Program-made: the position numbers and the translations under genes | Shown: in pieces, positions 18,258-26,507 of the stretch | Numbering within the stretch: the stretch's first letter is position 1 | Layout of the letters: every line of letters begins with the position of its first letter | The notes under the pieces: generated by a model | Told to the model about the DNA's origin: nothing | What the model saw: the letters and a program-made list of their open reading frames with translations, nothing else | Database searches by the model: none | Assembly (NCBI RefSeq): GCF_003633725.1 | Contig: NZ_RBIJ01000002.1 | Location: 68,598-132,597, forward strand | Source of the DNA: Brockia lithotrophica | GTDB taxonomy: Bacteria; Bacillota; Bacilli; Thermicanales; DSM-22653 | Direction of reading: 5' to 3' | DNA length: 64,000 bases

Positions 18258-19142
18258 CTATCGCAGGAAGTCCGCAAGGCTCGGAAGGAGGATTCGCGCT
18301 CCGACTCCGAGCGCCGCCTGGTAGACGTTCTGCGCCGTCGTAAGGCGCGTCACGGCTTCCGCGAGATCGGTGTCCGCCGTCTCCGAAAGGAGCTTTTCTC
18401 CGGAGACCGCCTGGGACTCGAGGCGGGACGCCATGAGTTCGAGGCGATTTTGCAGCGAACCGACGTACGTGTGCCGGCGGAGCCAGTTGTCTTCAAAGGC
18501 TTCGAAGTCCCCGAGGACGGCGCCTACGTCCCCTCCGGTGCGGATCACGTCTTCGGCGCGTTCGAGGAAGCGGAAGAGGTCTTCTCCTCCAGGGGCGGGA
18601 CGGAAGAGTTCGACCGCCGTGACCCCGAGCGGGAGGGAAACCCCGGGGCTCAAGGCGGCAACGAGCGGACGCTGCGCGGGCGGGATGTCGAGTAGCCCCG
18701 AAGGCCCGTAGGCCGGCTCTGTCGTCGCCTCGCCCGAAAACACGTACCGTCCTCCGAGATTCGTGTTCGCCACCGCGGCGAACTGCTCGCGCACCGCGCG
18801 GAGTTCGGACGCAACCGCATCCCGCGCCTCCGCGGAAAGCGCCGTGTTCGCCCCTTGGACGAGAAGTTCGCGGACGCGCTTGAGGAGGTCTTCTCCTTCT
18901 GCGAGGGAACGTTCCTGGGCGTCGAGAAAGCTTCTCGCGTAGTCGGCGTTGCGGCGAAATTGGGCGACGTCGCGAAGCAGGCTTTCCGTCCGCAGGGCGC
19001 GAAGGGCGATGACGGGGTCGTCCGAAGGCCGCACCACCTTCCGCCCCGTGGCGAGCTGTTCTTCCGCCCGGGCGATGCGCCGCAGGGCGGCTTGGTAGTC
19101 GGCCAGGAAGCGCTCGCTGAGCATGGACTGGGTGATCCGCAC
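18258..19142 (-). CDS. flgL: Flagellar hook-associated protein 3 FlgL
   Basis: Junction protein between hook and filament, 294 residues, exported. It shares the flagellin-like N terminus (VRITQSMLSERFLADYQAALRRIARAEEQLATGRKVVRPSDDP) and C-terminal helix (ADTDLAEAVTRLTTAQNVYQAALGVGARIL). The open frame runs further upstream into flgK sequence; GTG 19142 is chosen because it aligns with other FlgL starts and GGGGGAAGG precedes it. It follows flgK by 38 bp. Confidence 0.95.
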   Translation of the reverse strand: MRITQSMLSERFLADYQAALRRIARAEEQLATGRKVVRPSDDPVIALRALRTESLLRDVAQFRRNADYARSFLDAQERSLAEGEDLLKRVRELLVQGANTALSAEARDAVASELRAVREQFAAVANTNLGGRYVFSGEATTEPAYGPSGLLDIPPAQRPLVAALSPGVSLPLGVTAVELFRPAPGGEDLFRFLERAEDVIRTGGDVGAVLGDFEAFEDNWLRRHTYVGSLQNRLELMASRLESQAVSGEKLLSETADTDLAEAVTRLTTAQNVYQAALGVGARILLPSLADFLR

Positions 19143-19180
19143 GGGCACCTTCCCCCTTTTCGGCGGCTTGCGCCGCGGCG

Positions 19181-20668
19181 TCAGCGCCCTACGAGTCCGA
19201 GGCGGTGGATTATGGTATCGATGGCCTCGTCCATCGCGGTAAGCGCCCGCGCGGCGGCGGTGTACATGTGCTGGAACGAAAGAAGGCGGGCCATCTCCTC
19301 GTCCAACGAAACCCCTGAGGCGGACTGCCTTCTTTCGTCGACGAAGCGGACGATGCTCGCCTTGGTCTCCGCGAGAAGTTGCGAGCGTTGGACGTCCGTG
19401 GCCAGTTCGCCAAAAATCGCCGCGTAGGCGTCTCGTACGCGCATCTCCGATACGGTGCCGTCCGGTGCAGCGAACGGGATGGGACGATCCGCAAGTTCGG
19501 CGATCGCCCGTGCGTTGCGTCCGTCCCCCGCGCCCCCCGCCTCCCGTGCTGCCGCCAACCGTTCGGGATGGGCGGCGATGCTCGGGTTTACGAGAATGGC
19601 GTGTAGGTCGCCGGAACCCCCGGCCGGTGCGAAGACGAAAAGGTCCTCCCCCGGATTCCCCGCTAGATCGAACCCGGAGCGGTGGGCGGCGTTCACCGCA
19701 TCGGCCAACCCCCGAAGGAGGGACTCGTAGCGCGCCGCGTACGCCGGAAGCACTTCTCCCAAAAGTTGGAGGGCTTCGGCGACTTCGCCGCGTGCGAGAA
19801 CCCCCGGCACGGAAGAACTTCCCGCCCGCAGGGGAAGGGGGGTGCCCGCCGCGTTCGCAAAAGGAACGCCGCGGGCATCCGTCGCGTACACGTCCTCCCC
19901 GTCCACGGTGAGCGTCCCGTGGTTTTCTCCCTCGACGAGGAGGATCCCGCCGGCAAAGCGCACGCGAACCGTACCGTTGCTCCCCCATTCGACTTCGGCG
20001 TCCACAAGTTGGGCGAGACGGTCCAGGAGGCGGTCGCGCTCGTCATAGAGGTCGTTGGGCGTGTAGCCGTGCGGCGTGATCCGTGCGATCTCCCGGTTGA
20101 GGTCGGCGATTTCCCGAACGAGGGCATTGACCTCCTCGACGCGAAACCGGAGGAGGTCCCGGGCGTCCTGGCGCAGAGCGGAAAAGGTGTCTCCTACGTG
20201 GTGGAAGAGGTCGACGAGCTGTTCTGCGTATCCGAGAACCTCCTGCCGAACGCTCAGGCTCTCCGCGTCGAGAGAAAGGTCTTGCCAGGCGTGCAAGAAA
20301 CGGTCGAGGGCGAGGGCAAGACCCGAACCTTCCGTGTCGGCGAGCGCCGTTTCCAACTTTTCGAGAAAGGTCCGGCGTACGTCGCATGCCGAGCGGTAGC
20401 CGACCTCCGTCCGGTACTGCCGGTCGAGAAGGAGGTCGCGCACCCGGGAAATCGAGCGAACCTCGACCCCCTGGCCCACCTGGGCGGGATTGGCTCCTAT
20501 GCCCAGGCCCGGGTAGGCCCAAGGCGCCGCGGCGCGCAGGTCGACCCGCTGGCGCGAATACCCGGGTACTTCCGCGTTCGCCACGTTGTGCGAGACGACC
20601 CCCATGCTCAGGCGCGCCGCCGTGAGCCCGCGCAAGGCAATCTCCATACCGGAAAATGTAGACGTCAT
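19181..20668 (-). CDS. flgK: Flagellar hook-associated protein 1 FlgK
   Basis: First junction protein on the hook, 495 residues. The N-terminal rod/hook motif (FSGMEIALRGLTAARLSMGVVSHNVANAEVPGYSRQRV) is characteristic, followed by a helical D1 region, a middle domain, and the C-terminal motif VSLDEEMARLLSFQHMYTAAARALTAMDEAIDTII. GGGGGGAGACAG precedes the ATG. It lies between flgN and flgL in the standard operon. Confidence 0.96.
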   Translation of the reverse strand: MTSTFSGMEIALRGLTAARLSMGVVSHNVANAEVPGYSRQRVDLRAAAPWAYPGLGIGANPAQVGQGVEVRSISRVRDLLLDRQYRTEVGYRSACDVRRTFLEKLETALADTEGSGLALALDRFLHAWQDLSLDAESLSVRQEVLGYAEQLVDLFHHVGDTFSALRQDARDLLRFRVEEVNALVREIADLNREIARITPHGYTPNDLYDERDRLLDRLAQLVDAEVEWGSNGTVRVRFAGGILLVEGENHGTLTVDGEDVYATDARGVPFANAAGTPLPLRAGSSSVPGVLARGEVAEALQLLGEVLPAYAARYESLLRGLADAVNAAHRSGFDLAGNPGEDLFVFAPAGGSGDLHAILVNPSIAAHPERLAAAREAGGAGDGRNARAIAELADRPIPFAAPDGTVSEMRVRDAYAAIFGELATDVQRSQLLAETKASIVRFVDERRQSASGVSLDEEMARLLSFQHMYTAAARALTAMDEAIDTIIHRLGLVGR

Positions 20669-20720
20669 CTGTCTCCCCCCACCCGGAAAACCTCACCCGA
20701 GCCGCCCTCCGCCGAATCGG

Positions 20721-21257
20721 CTACGCCCGCCCGTCGAAGACGCGCGGGGGCAACCTTCCCTCTCCCGCTGGCGGTGCCCCGAAGACCCGGGGGACAAGAA
20801 GGGCGCGGGCGAGTTCCGCCTCGCGGATCCCGGCTTCCGCTACGCCCTGAAGACGGGCTCGGGCCCGCGCGAATTCGCGAGCCGCTTCGGTTGCCGCCCG
20901 TATGCGGTCTTCGAGGATCTCGGCAAGTCGGCGTTCTTCGCCGCCGGCAGAGAAGAGGAGTTTCGCGTACGTCGAAGGGGACGCGGGACCTTCGCGGGCA
21001 AACGCCTTCTGACTCGCCTCCCTGAGCGCTTCTCCCTCGCGGGCATGGGCGAGCAGGCGTCCCTCGAGCTCGGAAAGAGCCCTCAGAGCGCTTTCCGCTT
21101 CCGCCAACGCATACGCATGCAACGCCTCGGTAAGACGGGCGGCCTCCCGCGAAGCCTCGCGGAAAAGCGCCGCAAGGCCTTGAAACCACGCGATCCACGC
21201 TTCCGCGATCTTCTTCCGGTCCGCCTCACACCCTTCGCTCCTCGCCCCCACGGCCAT
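20721..21257 (-). CDS. flgN: FlgN-like flagellar chaperone
   Basis: A 178-residue, almost wholly helical protein in the position of B. subtilis yvyG (flgN), between flgM and flgK; FlgN escorts FlgK and FlgL to the export gate. Conservation of FlgN is weak, so position and the helical heptad-like composition carry the call (FREASREAARLTEALHAYALAEAESALRALSELEGRLL). ATG 21257 overlaps the end of flgM by 32 bp; a longer in-frame start at 21305 is less likely. Confidence 0.72.
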   Translation of the reverse strand: MAVGARSEGCEADRKKIAEAWIAWFQGLAALFREASREAARLTEALHAYALAEAESALRALSELEGRLLAHAREGEALREASQKAFAREGPASPSTYAKLLFSAGGEERRLAEILEDRIRAATEAAREFARARARLQGVAEAGIREAELARALLVPRVFGAPPAGEGRLPPRVFDGRA

Positions 21258-21609
21258 CACCGCCCCCTTCGCGGACGTCCCGCACCTTCGCCCGGGAAGC
21301 TTCAAGGTAGGCGAGGATCGCGTCGGCGACGCGGTGTGCGGGCACGCGGTACGTGCCCTCCCGCAGCGCCCGGCGTAAAGCCTCTATGCGGGTTTCCCCT
21401 TGCGCCCCAGAAACGGCACCTTCCCCCCGGCGGAAGAGGGCTTCCGCCGCCTCGGATAGCTCGAGCCGATCGAACGAAGTCCTCCCGGTGCCTCCTGAAA
21501 GATGCCCTCTCCCCGACTTCTCCGGCGGAACCCGCGTGTCGCCCGTTCCCACGGGACGAATCTCGGGCAGATGCGGCTCACGGAGAGGATCCGGTCGTTC
21601 GATGCGCAT
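21226..21609 (-). CDS. flgM: Anti-sigma-28 factor FlgM
   Basis: Holds sigma-D inactive until the hook is complete. The 127-residue protein has a disordered N terminus and the conserved C-terminal sigma-binding region RIEALRRALREGTYRVPAHRVADAILAYL (about 75-105). It is longer than the usual 88-100, with extra Gly/Arg-rich tail. GGAGGGG precedes the ATG. The gene lies downstream of a sigma-D-type promoter, so FlgM would be part of a feedback loop. Confidence 0.92.
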   Translation of the reverse strand: MRIERPDPLREPHLPEIRPVGTGDTRVPPEKSGRGHLSGGTGRTSFDRLELSEAAEALFRRGEGAVSGAQGETRIEALRRALREGTYRVPAHRVADAILAYLEASRAKVRDVREGGGDGRGGEERRV

Positions 21610-21630
21610 CGTCCCGTCACCCCTCCCTGT

Positions 21631-22041
21631 TTATTCCAGACGGCGGACGAAGTACCCGCGACCCTCGTCCTCCGGCGGCTTGCGCTTTCTTTGTCGGTCT
21701 ACCTCTTCGAAGTCCTCGTCGCCCTTCGGAAGAGGCGAAGAACGCCCCTCTTCTGCGTCGAGGGGGACGGGAAAGACCTCGTCCTTGAGTTCCGGAAACT
21801 CGAGAAGGCGCAGACGGCCCTCGAGGATGAACTCGCGGATCTGCCGGACGCTCACCCCGGTCGCCCCGCTGATTTCGCGCAGCGAAGCCTTTCGCCCACG
21901 TTGCTTCCGGAGGTAGTCGTACACCCGGCGAAATTCGGCCTCTACCTCCCGCAGGCAGTCCGGACAAAACCGCACCCGGCTTCCCGGAGGACGCACAAAG
22001 AGCTTCCCGCAGCGGGCGCACTGGACGAGTTCACCCTCCAT
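21631..22041 (-). CDS. yvyF: Flagellar operon protein YvyF (TIGR03826-like)
   Basis: A 136-residue protein of unknown function found at the head of the flgM operon in Bacillus. It has an N-terminal zinc ribbon (CARCGKLF ... CPDC, residues 8-29), a helical segment (YDYLRKQRGRKASLREISGATGVSVRQIREFILEGRL) resembling a helix-turn-helix, and a charged C terminus. Context and the zinc ribbon plus HTH layout match the YvyF family. A sigma-D promoter lies just upstream. Confidence 0.85.
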   Translation of the reverse strand: MEGELVQCARCGKLFVRPPGSRVRFCPDCLREVEAEFRRVYDYLRKQRGRKASLREISGATGVSVRQIREFILEGRLRLLEFPELKDEVFPVPLDAEEGRSSPLPKGDEDFEEVDRQRKRKPPEDEGRGYFVRRLE

Positions 22042-22059
22042 GGCCGTCCCCCCTTTCGT

Positions 22060-22086
22060 GTATCGCCCGACGTCGAAAAAACTTTA
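22060..22086 (-). promoter_or_regulatory. Sigma-D type promoter for yvyF-flgM-flgN-flgK-flgL-fliW-csrA
   Basis: Minus-strand TAAA (22083-22086), 15 bp, GGCGATAC (22060-22067), matching the sigma-D consensus at all four -35 bases and six of eight -10 bases. It lies 19 bp from the yvyF ATG. Confidence 0.75.
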
Positions 22087-22134
22087 GCAGAAACGCCGCG
22101 GCCTTCGCGAGCATTTCCCCTTTGCCCGCGGGAC

Positions 22135-22931
22135 TCATCCCTCGTTCGGCCGCGGCCCTCCCGAGCATTGCCCCTTTGTGTGCGGGACCGCGCGGGAAAG
22201 CGTGAGGCCGAAGATCGCTTCCGCACCCTCCTCGGCGAGCGCGCGTGCGGCCCGGTGAAGCGTCTCCCCCGTGGTGTACACGTCGTCGACGAGGAGGAGA
22301 CGAAGCCCCCGTACGAGACCGGGAGGGCCTGTGTAGGAGAAGACACGCTCGGCGCGGCGGCGATCCGTGCGGCTTCGGGCGCTTTGGCGCCCTCCTGGAT
22401 CTTCCAGAGAGAGGACGTCGAACACGGGAAGTTCGAGGTACCCGCCGAGCCCACGGGCGAGCTGAAGGGCGGGGGAAAACCCGCGCACAATCTCCCCTTC
22501 CGGCGACGAGGGAACGGGGACAAGGGCATGTACGTCTTCGCGCGCCAACCCTTCCTCGCGGTACGTCCGAAGGAGGAAGGCGAGGAAGAGACGGAGGAGG
22601 TCGGGATTCCTCCCTCCCTTCCAGGCGTGGACGAGCTCTCGGACGATCCCTACGTAGAGGAGGGCACTTCGTTGGTAGCGGAGAGGCTCCTCGGGCGAAG
22701 CCAAAACCGCGCGCAATCCGCACAGGTATTCCCTTCTCTCCCCCCGAGGGGAAGCCCACAGTGCGCGCACTGATGTCCGGAAGGAACTTCGATTTGCTCC
22801 AGGCACGTACGGCAAACGAGGGACTCGAGTTCGTGCAGGGGACGGGGAAGGAAGGAAGTCCGCGGGCGGGACAAGGGACGCCCGCAGGAAAGGCAGCGCG
22901 GGTGGGTCGTGGCCGGTTCCGAGGGCGACAA
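22135..22931 (-). pseudogene. comFC: ComFC, amidophosphoribosyltransferase-like competence protein, apparent frameshift
   Basis: ComFC is a cytosolic PRPP-fold protein needed for DNA uptake in competence. The phosphoribosyltransferase half is open from 22815 to 22135 and holds the PRPP motif LLLVDDVYTTGETLHRAA. The expected N-terminal zinc ribbon (CLSCG, CRTC, CAHCG, CADC) is present but in the other frame, the one continuous with comFA, which stops at 22650. The two halves join only after a -1 shift near 22690-22706, close to a TTTT run. A TTG at 22931 with GGAAGCGGGG upstream could be a separate start. It may be a real mutation, a recoding event or an assembly error; corrected length is about 265 residues. 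Confidence 0.75.
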
Positions 22932-25142
22932 GATCGGCCCCGCTTCCGTAGGTTTGGAGCCATTTCCGGCAAACAAGGCGAAAAGCGAAGCGCGCGCTGC
23001 CGAAGGACCGTCGGCATGCCTCGACGTTGCCGCCGCGGCGAAGCCCGTCTCCCCCTGCGAATCGGAGTCTTCCTCCGCGGCAAGGGCGTTGAGTTCCCGG
23101 ACGATGCGAACGGCGCGCTCGACTTCGGAGGTCGGGTGCTCCATAAAAAAGAGCACCTCTGCGTCCTCGTCCTCTGCCTTGCGGCCCCCGCGCCCCGCCA
23201 TCTGCACGAGTGCAGCGGCGTCAAAGTGTTCGGCGCACGCCCCTACGACGCCGACATCGGCGGAAGGTACGGTGATCCCACGCTCGAGGACCGTCGTCGT
23301 CGCGAGGACCGAGATTCGTCCCTCACGGAAACCCATGACGTGCGCGTCGCGGTTGTTCGTCCGGGCCGAAACTCCCGCGGCCTTAACACCCGCACGGCGG
23401 AGGAGCTCCGCCAACGCCTCCGCCGTATCCACGTAGGGACCGAAGAGGTAGACGCGGCGGCCGCGGCGGAGGCGGCCTTCGAGCCACGAGACGAGCTCTT
23501 GGGGCAGGCGCCCGCGCTCGAGCGCGGCGGCGAGCTGCGGAACGCGAACCGGACGCGGGACGGGGAGAGGACGGCCGTGAAATCTCCGCGGCAGGAGAAA
23601 CACGGCGTCTCGAACGAGGAGCCTGCGCAGAAGGGGTACGGGAGGGGTGGCCGTAAGGTAGACGACGGGGGAACTCCCTGCGACCCGCCAGATGCTTCGC
23701 CAGAGAAAGGGTTCCGCGCTCAGGGGAAATGCGTCCGCTTCGTCTACGACGACGAGGGAAAAGGCCGCAGACATCCGCAGCGTCTGGTGTACGGTGGCGA
23801 GGACGAGGGGAGGCAACGCAAGAGAACCGGGACGGCCGCCCCGATAGGCGCCGAGGGGGACTTCGGGAAAGGCGGCGGCAAGGCGAGGGGCGAGCTCGTC
23901 CACGACGTCGCGGCGCGGCGTCGCCCAAAGGACGCGCCCTCCGGCCCGCAAGACGTCGGCCAGGAGGGGAAAGAGGACTTCGGTCTTCCCCGCCCCCGTC
24001 ACCGCCCAGAGGAGAAACTCCGCGCCCCTTTCCTCCGCCTCCGCCCTCGGAGCAATGACGCGCCCCCGTAGGGCCTCCGCGATGCGGCGCTGTGCGGGAG
24101 TGAGGGCATCCTCCGGAAACGACGCCCGAACAAGCGTAGGGCGAAAACGGAAAATCCCCTCGCCACGAGATCGCGCAGGCGAGGGGGCGGGAAAAGGAGC
24201 CGACGTCCCTGACTCAAGGGGAGGAAAAACAGAACCCGCCGCATCCAAAGGAAGGAGAAAAGATGGCGGGATCCGCGGAGAAAGAAACGGCCGAGCTCCT
24301 TCTACGAGGACCTTCCCTGGACGGCTGTCTCCCAGAACTCGGCACACAGGGCACACAGGCTCCTCCACTCCGAAAGGTGCGAGAAATCGCTCCGACTCCG
24401 GAAGGAAACGCGCGCCGCATCGGTTGCACACGAAGGTCGTTCCCGCACGGCTGGGTTCTACGGAAGGGATGAGAAATACGTGACGTCCTGCCCGCCAACG
24501 TTCGAGGAGGGGGCCGGGCCGGGCGAGGACCCGGCGGAGCGCCGCACGGTCGAGTCCAAAAACGGGCGAAAGGTCGAGGGCGTACGCGGACAGCTCTTCC
24601 CACGTCACCCGCCGCCCCGCGAGGTAGGGCAAAAGAAAGTCGTACGGCCCGTGCACGGCAAAATCTCCGTCGCGCGGAAGTTCTGCGCACACGTCTCCGC
24701 GGAAGGAAACCGCGGAAGGGCTTTCTTCTCCGTCCGCGGCGAAAAGGCCGTGGCGCCAAAGGAGGGAGCGTAAGGCTTGTGCCGCCTCGGAGCGGAGGCG
24801 GGCAAGGAACTCTCCCGAACGGAAGGAAACTTCCCCGAGGGCTTCGACGCGATCCCGGAGATGCTCCGCAAGCCATGCAGCGTAGCCAAACGGGAGGGGA
24901 CCAGCGAGGAGCCATTGGGACACGGAGGAAAAGGCACTTCCGAGGAGCGCACAGACCTCCGCAGGAGAAAAGACGACGGCGATTCCCGAAAGCGTCGGCG
25001 ATCGGGGATCGGGGAACGCCTGCCCAAAGGGCGCAAAAGCGAGCGCTTCCTCCGGGGAGAGCGGGCCTGTCCCCCTACGCCGTACGACAATCCCCGAGAC
25101 GTACGTTTCGACGCGACCTGCGGGCACTTCCCTCTCCCCCAC
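22650..25142 (-). CDS. comFA: ComFA competence DNA helicase, frame runs on into ComFC zinc ribbon
   Basis: DEAD-family ATPase that drives import of single-stranded DNA during transformation. The ORF encodes 830 residues: a variable N-terminal half, a four-Cys zinc motif (CNRCG ... CPVC, about 245-285), Walker A AVTGAGKT (about 395), VVDEADAF, TATPP, and motif VI QMAGRGGRK. The true ComFA domain ends near residue 685; the remainder, with no stop codon, is a linker and the zinc ribbon normally at the start of ComFC. GTG 25142 has GGGAGG 9 nt upstream. The larger than normal N-terminal half is unusual (B. subtilis ComFA is 463 residues). Confidence 0.9.
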   Translation of the reverse strand: MGEREVPAGRVETYVSGIVVRRRGTGPLSPEEALAFAPFGQAFPDPRSPTLSGIAVVFSPAEVCALLGSAFSSVSQWLLAGPLPFGYAAWLAEHLRDRVEALGEVSFRSGEFLARLRSEAAQALRSLLWRHGLFAADGEESPSAVSFRGDVCAELPRDGDFAVHGPYDFLLPYLAGRRVTWEELSAYALDLSPVFGLDRAALRRVLARPGPLLERWRAGRHVFLIPSVEPSRAGTTFVCNRCGARFLPESERFLAPFGVEEPVCPVCRVLGDSRPGKVLVEGARPFLSPRIPPSFLLPLDAAGSVFPPLESGTSAPFPAPSPARSRGEGIFRFRPTLVRASFPEDALTPAQRRIAEALRGRVIAPRAEAEERGAEFLLWAVTGAGKTEVLFPLLADVLRAGGRVLWATPRRDVVDELAPRLAAAFPEVPLGAYRGGRPGSLALPPLVLATVHQTLRMSAAFSLVVVDEADAFPLSAEPFLWRSIWRVAGSSPVVYLTATPPVPLLRRLLVRDAVFLLPRRFHGRPLPVPRPVRVPQLAAALERGRLPQELVSWLEGRLRRGRRVYLFGPYVDTAEALAELLRRAGVKAAGVSARTNNRDAHVMGFREGRISVLATTTVLERGITVPSADVGVVGACAEHFDAAALVQMAGRGGRKAEDEDAEVLFFMEHPTSEVERAVRIVRELNALAAEEDSDSQGETGFAAAATSRHADGPSAARASLFALFAGNGSKPTEAGPILSPSEPATTHPRCLSCGRPLSRPRTSFLPRPLHELESLVCRTCLEQIEVPSGHQCAHCGLPLGGREGNTCADCARFWLRPRSLSATNEVPSST

Positions 25143-25163
25143 GCTGGCCGCCTCCCGCGCTCC

Positions 25164-25826
25164 TCAGGAAGACCCCCCGCGCGCCTCTTCGTAAGGTTCC
25201 GCCTTCTTTTCCTCGGTGAGGCGCCGAACTTGCTCCAAGAAGCGGAGGAAGTTGCGCGTTCCCTCCCCCGCTTCGAAGAGGGCGCGGCTGTGGGCGGCCG
25301 CACGTTCCGCCTCCAAGCGGACGATCCTCTCCTCCATGAAATTCAGACGCCGTTCCAACTGACGCACATACGTACGGCCGAGCTCGAGGGCTCGGTAGGT
25401 GAGGTACCAAAGGTCGCCTACGTCTACCGAACTCTGAGCGTTCGGAAGAAGTTCGCGCGTACCCGTCCGATCCCCATGCCCTTCGGATCCTTCCACGGAC
25501 ACGGACGCGTCCGTCGCATCGCGCGCCGAAGGGGCGGCGCCCAGACCGGACTTCGCCTCGGGGACGGAATCCCCTTCGGTCCAGCTGCGGGCGAGTTCCA
25601 AACGGCGCGAACGGCGCGCCATCTTGGCCAGGCGGATGTCTTCGGCATAGCGTCGCCGGAGCACGGCGTTCCAACGGAAGCCGCAAGCCGCCGGCGTGCG
25701 CCCCAGGCGCCGAGCTGCCTCGCGGAACGCCTCGAGCTGCGTCCCGCCCTCGCGAATGAACTTGAGGACGAGCTCGGCGAGGAGGGCGTCCTCCTCTTCG
25801 CTCCACGCATCTTGCCTTTGGGCCAC
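25164..25826 (-). CDS. rsfA: RsfA family transcription factor (Myb/SANT-like, sporulation)
   Basis: Resembles prespore-specific regulator RsfA. The N-terminal Myb/SANT-like domain (residues 4-60) reads [25 protein letters not shown], then [15 protein letters not shown], which is close to the B. subtilis protein. A disordered centre and a C-terminal coiled coil (about 150-210) follow. GTG 25826 is preferred over the longer TTG start at 25847 because GCGGAGG precedes it and the protein then starts directly at the conserved AQRQDAW. It lies 21 bp ahead of comFA, so it may be co-transcribed with competence genes. Indicates a spore-forming lineage. Confidence 0.85.
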   Translation of the reverse strand: MAQRQDAWSEEEDALLAELVLKFIREGGTQLEAFREAARRLGRTPAACGFRWNAVLRRRYAEDIRLAKMARRSRRLELARSWTEGDSVPEAKSGLGAAPSARDATDASVSVEGSEGHGDRTGTRELLPNAQSSVDVGDLWYLTYRALELGRTYVRQLERRLNFMEERIVRLEAERAAAHSRALFEAGEGTRNFLRFLEQVRRLTEEKKAEPYEEARGGSS

Positions 25827-25859
25827 GTAGGGCACCTCCGCTTCCAAGCTTTTCTCTCT

Positions 25860-26462
25860 CTATTTTCGCCGGGAAGCGGCTCGCGTATACTTCACGAACG
25901 CGACGTAAGCAACGAACGTTACGAGGGCGAGTGCGAGAAAGGGAAGCGTGTACCGGTGGACCTCCCGTTCGAGCAGGACGCGGTCCTGGACAAAGGCCAT
26001 CCCGAGTTGCAGGAAAAACCAGGTCCACGGGATCGCGGCGAGGCCGGTATACAGGACGAACTTCCCGAGGGGCATGCGCACGATCCCCGCGGGAATGGAG
26101 ATCGCATGCCGGAGGACGGGAACGAAACGCCCGGAAAACACCGCGCCGGGGCCGAAGTGCGCAAACCAACGCTCTGCCCGCTCGATGTGGTGGGGGAAGA
26201 GAAAGACGTAGCGGCCGTAGCGTTCGACAAAAGGCCGGCCCCCGTACCTACCTGCAAGGTAGAGAAGAAGCTGGGAGGTGATCCCGCCGAGAATTCCCGC
26301 ACACATGGCCTCGGGGAAGGAAATCCTACCCTGGGCTACGAGGACCCCGAAGACCGCAAGGACGATCTCGCTCGGAATCACCTCGATCGTAAGGGCGAAA
26401 AGAAGCCCCCAAGGTCCGAAAGCCGCGAGGAAATCGAGTACTGCCTGCATCCAACCGCTCAA
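25860..26462 (-). CDS. DedA family membrane protein
   Basis: A 200-residue inner-membrane protein of the DedA/VTT family; members such as UptA and PetA flip undecaprenyl phosphate or phosphatidylethanolamine. It has four to five membrane helices and the VTT signature: VIPSEIVLAVFGVLVAQG near 27-44, LYLAGRYGG near 66, and SGRFVPVLRHAISIPAGIVRMP near 108-129 with the conserved Arg and Pro residues. TTG 26462 with GGGCGGG upstream is the likely start. It lies between the CNNM gene and rsfA in one apparent operon. Confidence 0.9.
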   Translation of the reverse strand: MSGWMQAVLDFLAAFGPWGLLFALTIEVIPSEIVLAVFGVLVAQGRISFPEAMCAGILGGITSQLLLYLAGRYGGRPFVERYGRYVFLFPHHIERAERWFAHFGPGAVFSGRFVPVLRHAISIPAGIVRMPLGKFVLYTGLAAIPWTWFFLQLGMAFVQDRVLLEREVHRYTLPFLALALVTFVAYVAFVKYTRAASRRK

Positions 26463-26507
26463 CGACCCGCCCTCCCGCCGCGTCGCGCAAAACTTCGTCC
26501 GAAACTC

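Noticed and set aside
16434-18695. 753-codon plus-strand ORF
   Set aside because: Antisense to hag, csrA, fliW and flgL.
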